Below, in pieces: positions 24,552 through 36,300 of a DNA stretch of 64,000 bases. The stretch covers positions 27,664,434-27,728,433 of the forward strand of contig JAJLRJ010000004.1 in NCBI GenBank assembly GCA_024195265.1. The letters are read 5' to 3'. Numbering within the stretch: the first letter of the stretch is position 1; each line of letters begins with the position of its first letter. The translations under genes were made by a program, and so were the position numbers. The DNA is from Dendrophyllia cribrosa. Its lineage: Eukaryota; Cnidaria; Anthozoa; Scleractinia; Dendrophylliidae. Below the pieces are notes generated by a model. The model was not told the origin of the DNA. It saw only the letters and a program-made list of their open reading frames with translations, and ran no database searches.

Positions 24552-24643
24552 TAGTCTCCCACGCAGCCGTTATTTGTCTCGTCACGCAACGCTCCTCCCC
24601 TCCTCCTGCGTGACGAGACGAATAACGGCTGCGTGGGAGACTA
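24552..24643. mobile_element. 92-bp hairpin transposon with 9-bp target duplication
   Basis: Near-perfect hairpin: arms of about 36 bp (tagtctcccacgcagccgtt and its complement) with one T/C difference, and a CT-rich loop (acgctcctcccctcctcc). Flanked by agatagcga on both sides (24543-24551 and 24644-24652), a 9-bp target duplication. That length is typical of Mutator-like (MULE) and foldback-type elements. Too short to encode anything; it must depend on another transposase. Confidence 0.85.
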
Positions 24644-25374
24644 AGATAGCGATTAAGGGATTTAATAGAATAACATAAGAGTGCGGAATAACCAAAGGAG
24701 ACATTTGATTTTCTGCTTTAAAAATGTATACATAGAAACTTTATGTTAATATATTTTGCAAAAAATTTGGTTTTGATACCTTTTGATAAATTTACTTTAA
24801 AAAATATTTTTTTGGATGCTGTACATTATATCATGAAAGGTTTCAATGGCATATCACTTTCTGTTTGGTAGGTTTCTATTTTATTTTATACAAATTGGCT
24901 TAAATTTGAGATAAATTATACGAAAGACTGAAAGGTCTACAAATTCTTCACAAGATTTTCTGTATGAAAAATAAGCATTTAAATTTGAAATAACACCATA
25001 AAATTTGTAAATTTAAAAACGTTTACTACTGTTTTCATTGTTACATGACCTTCGGGTCCACCTCATTTCGACTGCGAAGTTTTCCATTCGTTACGCTACT
25101 TACTCTATCTATAGAGACTAACAGTAATCACAGATTATGGAGACGCGTTCGAAGGAATTTCCGGCGGAAATGAGCCCCTGAAAAAAAAAAAAACAATAGG
25201 GGCGGCCATTTGGAAGACCGTCTACCAAAAATCTCAAATTTTACTGCATGTAAACCACAGGAAAACCAACACGAAATTAGGATTGCGTTCTTCGAACGCG
25301 ATATGACAATAACAGCCTCTTAAACTTAACTAATCTCACCGTTGTCACGTGTTTAATTGACATAGTTTATCTAA

Positions 25375-25446
25375 TAATAATAATAATAATTATAATAATA
25401 ATGATGATGATGATGATGATGATGATGATAATAATAATAATAATAA
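25375..25446. repeat. Compound (TAA)n/(ATG)n microsatellite
   Basis: Runs of taa, then about nine atg copies, then taa again. Intergenic. Confidence 0.9.
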
Positions 25447-25521
25447 TTATATGCCATGCAAATTTTGAAATACGCATTAGAATATTAACTAAAATACATT
25501 ATATATAACAAAATTACAGAA

Positions 25522-25862
25522 GGTAGAGTCTACCTGCTATAGCTCAGAAGAAGGTCGGACACCTTATTGAGAATTAAATAACGTAATGTTAAAACTTAGA
25601 ATTTTATTTTCAATAAATTTTGAAGTGTAAAGAAGAAAATCTAAAATCCCCACTCAAGATTGAACCTGTGACCTCAGCTAGGCTTAGGCTTACATAGCCT
25701 ACCGTACCACTGTACCACCTAGCTTCTCGGGTTGTTTTTGCCTAAATTTAACTATATAAACTGCCAACCCCAACCTCAACCGAAAGCTAACCAGTTACTC
25801 CGTTATATAAGTCTCAATAAGGTGTCCGACCTCCTTCTGAGCTTTGGAATCTAGACTCTACC
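25522..25862. mobile_element. 341-bp MULE-like MITE containing a tRNA-like segment
   Basis: Ends ggtagagtcta and tagactctacc, with terminal inverted repeats of about 50 bp (gaaggtcggacaccttattg shared with the complement of the right end). Direct repeats attacagaa at 25513-25521 and 25863-25871 form a clean 9-bp target duplication, as in Mutator-like elements. On the minus strand, about 25665-25725, the interior reads like a tRNA-derived sequence: a ggtggtacagtggta A-box-like block, then ggttcaatc like a B box. No protein is encoded. Confidence 0.85.
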
Positions 25863-26569
25863 ATTACAGAAATCTTGTACCTTTCCAGTGGTCGCCATGT
25901 TGAATATACTCGAGGTAATGAGATCAGAAGAACAATTCCATAAAGGTATGATTGAAAGAAGCCTATTACAAAGTGCTAAGTCGATATTTCAGTCAGGCGA
26001 TCGAACGCAGCGATGAAAACGGTAGTAAACTAGTAGTAAAATATTAGTAGATATAAACTGTGTAGCGCCAATCGTAAATCGTGTAGGATGGAGGTATAAA
26101 TAGGCGCTGAAAATTACAATCGTTATAACGGATTAGAAGGACTTTGATAAATTATTGCTTGCCTAATTATAACAATTTGAATATTTTTAAGATAAACTCG
26201 TCTAACCCTTAATGAGGTTTGGTCAGTGTACCGTGCTGCTCATTAGCCCAGGTCGATATGCACCATTCAGTGTATTACTCGCTAGGGTCCTCTCGGGGGA
26301 CCTGTGTTCAGGAGAGGGCGATGAGAAGGACCTCTCCAGTGAATCCGCCTGATTTAATCGTGCCAGAGCGTTCTTTAGTACTTGAGAGTCAATGGGTCCT
26401 GTTGTTTTAGGGCTTGTGTAGGGACTTGATAGAAAAGCCTAGGATATAACAAATCGTAATCATGACTTTCTTGCTAGCAAAAAATAGGTCCTCATGCGTA
26501 CATGAACGCAAACACCGATGAATGGGGGCCCTTTCTCGATATATCAACAACAATGGCTTAGCAGTCTAT

Positions 26570-26734
26570 GAATACAGCTATTTCAGTTAACGTTGTCGGA
26601 TAAAAAAGGCGTAAAGCCAAGACCGCAAGGTAGTATTGGATTTTTATTCAATGGCTTTTAACCCTAACCCATACTACCTTGCGGTCTTGGCTTTAAGCTT
26701 TCATCCGACAACGTTTATTGAAATAGCTGTATTC
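26570..26734. mobile_element. Foldback element
   Basis: Arms of about 65 bp (gaatacagctatttcagtta, then gccaagaccgcaaggtagta) pair with the right half (tactaccttgcggtcttggc, then aaatagctgtattc). The spacer is about 34 bp. Intergenic, between the two minus-strand genes. Confidence 0.8.
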
Positions 26735-27349
26735 CATTAAACGGATCAACACAAAAGAAAAAAATTAACGTAACAATGCATAAAAAGAACGAGGTATTGT
26801 TGTATTTCATTTCGTGAAGCTACCTGAAGAGGTTATCCCCAAAATATAGGACTGTTTTGTTTTAATACAGTTTTCAGCACTCGTGCCATACACATTTTAG
26901 TATTATGCCTCATGTGTACATCTCCGTTTGCGTAAATAGGTAGACTGTATAAAGATCCCCTCCCCACCCCTCCACCAAAAGAAAAACTGGTCTACACTTA
27001 ATATGTTAACACATGCAGGGACTTGATAGAGTCAAGAAAGATGAGTAGTAATGAAAAGAAAGGAGTTTGAATTTTCTCAGACTTGGATCACCTCCGCTAG
27101 CTGCGTCGCACATAAAATAACCTCATATGTGTGTTTAGTTCGTTATTTAACGTACTACATTTATTTTGCGTTGTTTTCCTTACTAATATGTCTTGTCAGT
27201 AACTGTGCTCACACTGTGTGTGACTCCTCCTAAAATGTTCTGCAATTGGTAGAGGATTTAATGGAGCCGAAACCAATTGTGGAATTGCACACATTTTGGG
27301 CATCCTACTGATGAACAGTTACGAAATTAAGATATATTAAGTAGCCACA

Positions 27350-27355
27350 TTTATT
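27350..27355 (-). promoter_or_regulatory. Polyadenylation signal AATAAA
   Basis: Canonical AATAAA on the minus strand about 20 nt after the stop codon (27379-27377) of the coiled-coil gene. It supports 27377 as the true end of that gene rather than a missed further exon. Confidence 0.7.
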
Positions 27356-27376
27356 TGAGGTCTGTCCCCTTTGAAT

Positions 27377-30300
27377 TCATATTTGTGTTTCAAAGCTGGT
27401 TACAGTACTGACCTTAGCCTTTTCAAGTTCTCTTGTTATAGCACCCTTTTCTTGTATGAGCAAATTAACTTTGTCGTGAAGTTCAGTGTTCTCTTTCTCC
27501 AGTGCATTAAGCGCGGCCTCGCTTTGGCGCAAGCTTCTCAGATGTTCCCGGATGACCTCCTCGCTGTCTGTTAATCTGTTCACAGTAAAGAAAATTGACC
27601 AATCAGAAGCAATTACAGGAGTGTTGGTACGGTTGTCATATAAGCCAGTCGCACGACACTTCAAACTTTCAACACATGACGGTCTATGCCTTCAGTACAT
27701 CTGGGTAGCAAGTAGGCCGCAAAAGCGTAGAGCAAAAATTTATCTTTGCAAATCGGCACTCTTGATGACCACTGAATGAACAAACGCTTTACATTCAACC
27801 AATTCATTTTAAGTTTCCACCAACAGCCGGCTTAACACTGGAAACGTCAGATTTTGAATCTCCTTATGGTGGGTAATTTACCTTATCAACTCAGTTGATA
27901 AAAACAAATTTTCATGGTTAATGTAAGTTGCACAATCAGCCTGTTTAATATCACACCCCTGAGGAATGACCATAAAAAGGACTTTTGAATGCGGTCAGTA
28001 GCAATCAATTTTCTTGCCACACAAAAAAAAAATGAGAAAGATGAAGCCCTTCTTACCATGTGCATCAGACACTGTGCAAAAATTAAATAGTAGAGCTCGC
28101 TCACATTGCACGAATCATTTTATCTCGGACAAATCAGATTGCACTATTTACATATCTAGATTGTTTGGGCAACCAATTATATTGAACGATTCAGTTCATT
28201 TGAACCGCGCGCTGAGCAAATGAATAGAGGTAAATCGTAACACAATTTTTATCCATTGTGAATGGCAAATGGGCCTTCTTTGTAGCAACAAAATCGATCA
28301 GCACAGACTCACTTTACTTGAGTAACAGGCTTTGTTCCCTTCCTATATAAAGGAATAACTGATACTAAGAGTCTAGGACTCACTTGGCAAGCAGCTCTCG
28401 TTTCTCTCCCATGAGTTGTTTTTGAACAGCTTGCGTTGTTCCCTTGTATTCTTCCTCTTTATTCATTCTTTCTTGAGTCAATTCCAAGCTGCTCTGCAGA
28501 GACAGTACTGTCGACTCCAGGTTTCTCTTTTCACGTGCTAATCTATCCCTGAAATCGATAAAGAAGCAGCAGTGAAGAATATTACTGTATTAAAACGACC
28601 TGCTAGTGTTATACTTCTACATCGTTTTACAGTGTCATAATGCTGTTATCAAAGGTAGATTTTTCGCAAGTAATGACGAGTGGATCGTTACATGTTACAA
28701 CATTACAGTGAAGGAGGTTTTGATACCCGGTCTTAATTTGGATAGATTTGGGCGATTTTGTTCCTTCGTTTTCTCCACATTAAATGATCAGTTTGAGAAG
28801 CTATATCAAACACTTGAAAGGACGTTTCATCAGGTATCCAGACAACTCGAAGTGGGTTACAAAAACACTTTTCGGTGTTTGGATATCCTGATGAAACACT
28901 CTTTCTCGCATTTGATATATTACATCAAAAGCTTACACAAATCTTGTCAAGCGGCAGCTGCCAGAACGCAGGACAAGCTCGGAAGCTAAACTCACTTGAG
29001 TGTTCTTATTGTAGCGTGGGCCTTGGTTTTTCTCTCATCATTTTTCCGCTGCAGTTGATCAATTCTTTCCGCGGCATTCACCAGTTCTCCCTGTAAGTAC
29101 TCCACTTCCTGCTGCAGCTCATTAACTCTCTCTGTCAAAGACTTGGCATCATCCTCCTTTCGTTTATGCTATTGACAAGTTTGGTAGAGAATTAATCACT
29201 ACTCAGTTTTCTGAGCAGGAAGAATTTAAGGTGATTCCTCAGTATTGCACTGCGCATCCTGTACTGCGCATAACACACGTAATTCGAAACATCGGCAGCA
29301 TTAAAACATGGCTGCTTTTTTGGCCAGAAATCTCACCAGGTATAAAAATGGGCGCTTCATAAAATCATCAGTGAAAAAAAGAACTGAAATTTTGTTTCAA
29401 GATCTAGAGAGAAAAAGAAAATCAAACGACAGTGTAAGCGCGAAGCCATCCGTCGTTTCGTTGTCAGAGGATTTGTCAGAGGGCGAATTCCCGGTAATCG
29501 GGAGACGTATTGTTGAACTAAATTTGCTTGCAAAGGAGCTTGACAATGGATGTAATGCATGTGGAAAGCCGCTCCGTCTATCCAACTGTACAGAGGAGAC
29601 GATCTCGGGAATGGGAAGCTTTCCGTATGTCACCTGTAGGGAGGAAGAATGTGGCGAAGTAAATGTGTGCCATACAAGCAAAGCGCACCGAGTAAACGGA
29701 GGCCGCGGAAGACCAGTGTTTGACATAAATACAAAACCTGCTGCCGGTAAGTAACCATTGCTTTTGTATGCATAGACAAATACAGTCTATTTTAAAGTCG
29801 ATAAAAGAGTTAAATATTTTTGTATTAATCTGTTCAAATGCTACTGGTAGGAATGTTACATGCCGGAATTGGGCCTACCCATGTAAACTCACTACTGACA
29901 TCGATAAACCTTCCTGCTGTTGCCGAGAACACCCTGAAGGCGAGAGAAAGGGAAATTGGACCAGTCATTGAAAGAAAGGCAAAGGAATCATGTGGAAAAG
30001 CGTTGGAAGTGGAAAAGAGCCAGTGGATGGACGAAAGTTTAAACGGTGAAAAGTCTGGAAAAGGAGTGGGAATCGGAGCGTCACACGACATGGGTTGGCA
30101 GAAGCGAGGGAAAGGACACAATAGTCTGACCGGTAAACCATACTATTTTTAAATAGTATAAACAGTAAAAAGGCAGTAAACAGACAGTGGTTAATGTTTG
30201 ATGATAATTAATAGTTTATGCTTTACTAGCAGCGAGTATGTAAATAAGCTATAAATTCTCTCGAATTCGCTTGTGGCTAGTATTGAGAGTAGTTCCCAGT

Positions 30301-33300
30301 AGCACAGCTGTATAAAATAAACGTAAAGTTGATTTAATATGCAAGATAAATCCTTTCTGAAGAGAATGTTTTGAAAATGCAACTAAATTATTGGATTGAC
30401 TGTTTTTTCTAGAGTACAACAAGGGCACAAGAAACGGTGAATTAGAGAAATTATAAAGTTGCGGACCTCCGAGGAAACACACACTTCGCTCGTTGAATTC
30501 AGCGAATTCAGGCAAAAACGATTCAACAGAAGTATTACTCGTAAATCATTTAGTCAGTTATTATAAAGATTCATTATAGGACCTTGTGATTATTTGTGAG
30601 ATATGTGATTGATTTTAAAAACGTGAAATGAGAGTAAATTTAACCATTTTTGCCAGGCACTTTTTACTGTATTACTGCACTCAAAGATGGAAATATATTC
30701 AAAAATCAGTGAGTGGAAACTTTTTTGTGTGTATGATTTACCTCCCAGGAGCTGGCACTATGATAGGGATAAAATCAGGAAAAGTTGTTGCTTATGCTAC
30801 AAGGAATAAAAGGTGTGCCATTTGTGAGGCAGCATCAAGGAAAGGCCAGGCAGAAGCAAGACCGCATGATTGTAGACTCTGCTAAGGCTATGGAGCCAGA
30901 TATAGGTAATTAAGAAGCTTGTCACCATATACTACTCACAGACAGTCAATATTAAAGGAACAGTTGTGATTGGAAAAGCAACAATTAATACAATTATTTA
31001 TTGCATTACATCTTTGTAACTTCACTTTATTGGTTATAATGAGGTGCAAGCAAAATAAAATAGCATAAACAGTTACTTCATGTAATTATATTGTCTGTAA
31101 AGCAACAGGATCATGTTTCTTTGTATACAGTCAGGGTATTCTTCATTATTACAGCATTACCTTAAAGCAATTAATTGATTGAGCTAAATTTACTGGCGAC
31201 AATTTTTTAATATAGTTATTGCAAATTTTTAGTCAAATGTTATTTACAATATTCTTTTTACGAATCTTGAATTTGACTTTTTATTGAAGCTGTCTTGGCG
31301 TTTCATCCTCAGTATCACATTTAAAAGTCTAAACAGTCTTATATTTGCAGAATAATTTATTGTCCAGTGGCAGATCCAGATCCTGTTTGAACTGGGGAGG
31401 AGATTTAATAATGGGGGTGGTGGGTTAATGATAGAGACTGAAAATATTGTCTCTACAAGAAAAGGAGGTTCCCAGGCCACCTTGGCCCCTCCCCTAGACC
31501 CGCCACTGCTGTCTTAGTGTCTTCCAAAGACTCAAATTTACAATTCATATTCTATACCGTAGGTGCCAACTTAGCTCAAGAATGTGCAAATAAGTACAAT
31601 GCTGAAGTGCAAATATTAGTTGGAGATGATGATTCAGCCACAGTGAAGAAAGTCAGGGAAAGTGTTTCACACAACGTAAAGAAGTGGTCAGACATCAATC
31701 ATGCCAAAAAGTCATTTACTGGTCATTTGTATGCTCTACAATCACAGTTCAAAGGGCAGCTCAGCACAAAAGTGGTAGATTATTTTTCAAAATGCTTTGG
31801 ATATGCTCTGGTGCAAAACAGAGATAACACAGAAGGTCTAAAGCAAAGTTTGAGAGCCATTGTCCCTCATGCTTTTGGTAAGCATAATCAACACTGTAGT
31901 GTCACCTGGTGTGGGTTTTTGAAAAACCCATCCAGCTACCATCATGCTTCCCTACCATATGGCAAAGATCTGAAAGGAGACAAGTTACAAGAAGAGCTGG
32001 ACAAGGTGATGCAGATGTTTATCCAAAATGCTGACAAACTCTCACCTCTCGGTTCCAGCCAGGCTAATGAGGCCATAAACAACACCATTGGTAGTAAAGC
32101 CCCCAAGATACGTCATTATGGTTCAAGTGAAAGTAATGATTTTAGAGTTGCGTGTGCTGTCAGTCAAAAAAATCTTGGCCATAATTATGTCTCAGAGGTG
32201 AGGATCTCTGTTCTTAGAATAAATTTTTGTTATGTTGTTCCAGAAAATACTCCTACTTCCCCATGAAAGTTTTTTATTTAAACCCTCACCCTTTCAAATT
32301 TGCATGTGAAATGTGGGAGGGTTAGTGTCTTCTGCAAATGTATATAATTTCATGTGAGAGGAAATGTGTCATAAGCATACTATCATAGACTGCAACAAAA
32401 AGCATCAGAATTCGAAATAATATATGAACATATTTTCAAGAGGAATACTGAATTAAAATGAAATGAAATGAAATTAAGTATGGAAAAAATTATGTAATGG
32501 GACTTTTTTGTCTAGTTAATGTTAGTAATAAGAGAAAAATCATAATTTTTTCCCTACAATTATTATAGGCTTTACAGGAAATACAACTTTCACCTGGGGT
32601 TAACAGCCAGCAGTATGGTAATAGAGTAGACAGGAAGATGGGCAGGCTAAGGGTTGTAGAAAAAACAAAAGAATTCAAAACAAAGAGAAGAGAAAGGCAC
32701 AACAAAAGAAGCACAAAGGTCAGGCAGCTAGAGGTCAGAGAGGGAACTCAGTATCAAAGTGGTTTGGGGTTTACCTCCAATGATCAAGAAGTAACAGACC
32801 AAATTCCACAACCGATCACTCCTCCGAAGAACAGACGAGCTTGCACCAGTGAAAACAGTATAAAAAAGTAGTGTTTGATTTGGAGACAACATCTCGAGGT
32901 ACTTTCACTCACAATCTTGAAAAAAAGGAAAAAATGAGTATTGAATTATCTTCCCCAGCACTACATCCAGGTTTAGGTGAATTACAATTATGGGTCCACA
33001 GATTTAGAGAACAGCCATACTAGAAAGGGGGAAGGGGGGCGGGGGGGGGGGGGGGGGGGGGGTACTCAGGCCATTGTTTGGGTTTTTGAAATTGTTGAAT
33101 CTGGGTCTTTTGGGGGTTCAGAATTGTCAGTATTCTGGGCTATTGGACTTCTTATGGGTCTAATGTTGGCCTTAAATGGAACATTGTTGCATAAAAAACT
33201 TGGCCTGACATACACACCTTCCAGTCACCAATATAACAGAGTAACCCCACCCCTAGGTGTAACACAATATGTCGTGTAAGCACTCATGGGTGTTAAAAGT

Positions 33301-36300
33301 TCAATAAAAACATAAGTATTAATTAGCAAAACAATTTCCCTTTGTTTTCTCAGCTAATGATGCAGAGATTTGCCAGCTTGCTGCAATCCATGGCACAAAG
33401 CAGTTCAATGTCTATATCCTTCCACTGGGTAGAATTTCCCCAAGTGCAACAACAGTCAACAAGCTGTCAATCATTCATGGCCGTTTGTTCTATGATGGAA
33501 GTCCAGTTACTGCTGTCAACCTTGAGATTGCAATACAACAGTTTCTAAACTGGTTGCAGAGCTTGAAAGAACCATGCCTTTCGTTGGCACATAATGCCAA
33601 GTTATTTGATGCGAAGCACTTGTTAGCAGCTCTGGTGAAGTCAAACAAAACTGTTCAGTTTTCAGAATTGGTTCTTGGCTTTTGTGACACTTTGCCAGCA
33701 TTCAAGGAGGTGATTCCTGACAGAAAGTCATACAGTCAGGAGAATTTAGCCAGGGATCTCCTTCAATCTAGTTATAATGCCCACAATGCACTCAGTGATG
33801 TGCAAATGTTACAAGAACTAAGTGAAAAATTTCTCAGTGCTCAAGTTGTGGAGAAAAACAGCTTTTCTTTCTCTTGGTTTCAAGACTACACAGAGTTCTT
33901 GAGTCAGAAAAGACGAAACCTTCACACCCTCCAACCCCTTATTGCTGCAAAAGCAATTACTGTGGGTATTGCTGAGAAAGCTGCCGCATCTGGGTTATCA
34001 TCTCTAGTCACTTGCTCCTAGCCTTCCAAAGGGGTGGCATTGAAGGTCTCTCCAATGTCCTGAAAGAGAAATGTAACGGAAAGGCTCGTGTCACTAACAA
34101 AACTCAAACCATCAAGAAAATATGCGACTTTTTCTTGGAGCACTCTGAAGAGTGAACTGAAAATGAAATGTACACCTCTTCAAGGTAGAATTGGCCGTTT
34201 TCTTGCACCCCATACCTTTGGTTGAAGAACTTTTCCGTAGACACACAGGTTTTACAAAATGAACAAAATGTATTGTAAATCCTCTAGAAAGCCTCCAACC
34301 CCCCCCCTCCCCCCCTCCCCCTCTAACAACCCCCCTATTTTGGAGCAAGAAATTTATTAACCACACCCCTCTTTTTTTTTCATAACCAAATCAATAGACA
34401 AATTCGGCTAACGCATTGTTGTACCCAATTCAAACCTTTTGGGATTAGAACTCTTTGTTCGTCATATTTCCATATCAATGAAGCATTGACATGGAAATTA
34501 TATGGAAATATTGTGAACAAAGAATCTTATTCCCAGAAGGTTTGAATTGGGTACAACAATGCGTTAGCCGAATTTGTCTATAAACAACAATGTATTACCA
34601 GAACATTTCCATTATATCCAGACATGAATTCACACCAGTACTCCCCAGTTTTGATGGCAATATAGAGGGTTTGAATCCATGAGGAGTCAAGAGTTTGTCT
34701 ACATTTGATTCTTTATGGGAGTGTAGCTTGAAAAGGAATGTTGTTTTTGACCAGGGTGGAAATGTATTGTAACAAGTTATTACTTCGAATCTTGGAAAAC
34801 TTGTTAAATCTCTGATAATCAGGTTTCAAATTCCCTGTTCGAAAATTGACTTGATATCTTTCTCTCAGTGTTCTATAAGCATTTTGTACGTATAAAGAAA
34901 GGTACTTAGTTAGGGGCACTTGTGACTCAAAAATGTCAAAATCCCCATGGCGTAGAAAGTCGCCCTAGACAAATGACGGGTTTGTTACATGCAATATGCA
35001 TGAAAATGAATATAAAAATATTGTTATGTCCAAATGTCAAAATGTCATAACAAATTCACATCCTTGGAGACACATAGCCAAGAGTAAAGTAATTTACTAC
35101 CAACTGTAATACTACTGCATATGTAGATCATCAATGAATTAGAAAATACGGAAAAAACTAAAAATACTAGCTTTTAGCTAGTGAGGACAACCAAGGTAAT
35201 GTTGAAAGTTGTGAACTGCCACATTACACTATGAAAGAAATTATGAGTTTACATCTTGATTTCGAGTATCCCCCCTGGGTTGTAACGCTATTTTCAATTT
35301 GCAGAGCGTGCATGTAGGTTTTTTTAGGAACGAGCTAAAAATATTTGCAAAACAGTGTGTAAGCATAAGCTTACAAATAAAATTAACTTAACTTTCCTTC
35401 AATAGATAGTTTAATATTTTATTGTTTGATAAAATTATTATCACACTACATTTTTGTTAAGCAAAGCAATGGACCAATTCATGTAGTAATAAAAATATTC
35501 CTGATCTCTGTGACCTTTTCACAACAAACGAAGTCATGTATGATTTCATCAAAGCAGCCTGGATTCTTTCATTGGCAAATGACCAAACGAGTTGGCCTCA
35601 ACTTATTCTGTACAGCAATATTCAAACCGAACGTTTGATAACGAATGCACCAAAACTTGAACAATAACATTTTCTACAACGTGGGAAATTATAAAAATCT
35701 GCAATATGAGCTACTGTACATGTAGCTTTTGTAGGTTTTACACCCGGGTTTACACGCTGAATTTACCGACACGTTGAGGCCATGTGGTTCAGGGCCGTGT
35801 GCTTCGTGTGCATTAATTAAAACTTGAAGAATAACCCTTGACCTTATCAGTATCAGTAACTCACTGCAATAAGCTTGGACAAGAAGAGTGAATTATATTC
35901 AAAATGAAGGTAAGTACTCAAGATTCGGTAAACAACAAGCGGAATGATACTTTCGAATGAATTCAACTTTCGGTTAGCGCGGTGCCTTTGCCGTCCCCTA
36001 TATTTCTTATCTTTTAGTGAAAACCGTTTGTGAACTACACCATCCCAGAAAAAATCATTCAAACATTAATTTCCATGTCCATAAGTGTCAAAAGTAGACT
36101 TACCCGTTCATGATTTGCATTCGCGGATCCGGATGCATATGTCGTGTCATCAACGATCGCACGTGTTTGAAGCTGTGAAAGAAGCCCAAAACTCCTTGCG
36201 TGTTTCCATTGATAGTCCTTTCTTGGCAGCCAGTTGATAACAACACTCTTTTTTAGTGAACGGTTTTTAAAACACACAGCTGGAAATGTAATTTTCTTGC

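Larger units (their letters stand above)
29308..34155 (+). pseudogene. Kolobok/Mutator-like transposase fused to DEDDh exonuclease, frameshifted
   Basis: Six exons: 29308-29746, 29851-30132, 30749-30905, 31563-32197, 32569-32898, 33354-34155. The N-terminal part has paired cysteines (CNACGKP, then CREEECGEVNVCHTSKAHR). The transposase core shows GIGASHDMGWQKRG, KRCAICEAA, LVGDDDSATVKK, KWSDINHAKKSFTGHLYAL, HCSVTWCGFLK and IRHYGSSESNDFRVACAVS. This fits the metazoan Mutator-like/Kolobok transposase domain as I know it. The C-terminal domain is DnaQ-like: FDLETT (Exo I), HNAKLFDAKHL (Exo II) and HNALSDVQ (Exo III, H-x4-D), so the catalytic residues remain. Three lesions break the frame: loss of several codons after HDCR near 30876; an A run at 32862-32867 one base short before VVFDLETT; and an extra CT near 34003-34006, after which AFQRGGIEGLSNVLKEKC continues in another frame. 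Otherwise well preserved, so decay is recent or partly sequencing error. Confidence 0.85.

Noticed and set aside
25891..25920. Possible plus-strand exon with acceptor and donor
   Set aside because: Only about 26 bases long, with no joinable upstream or downstream exon except the weak candidate at 22187.
26219..26410. 63-codon plus-strand open frame in the intergenic region
   Set aside because: No motif, no splice partners and no promoter or polyadenylation context; expected by chance.
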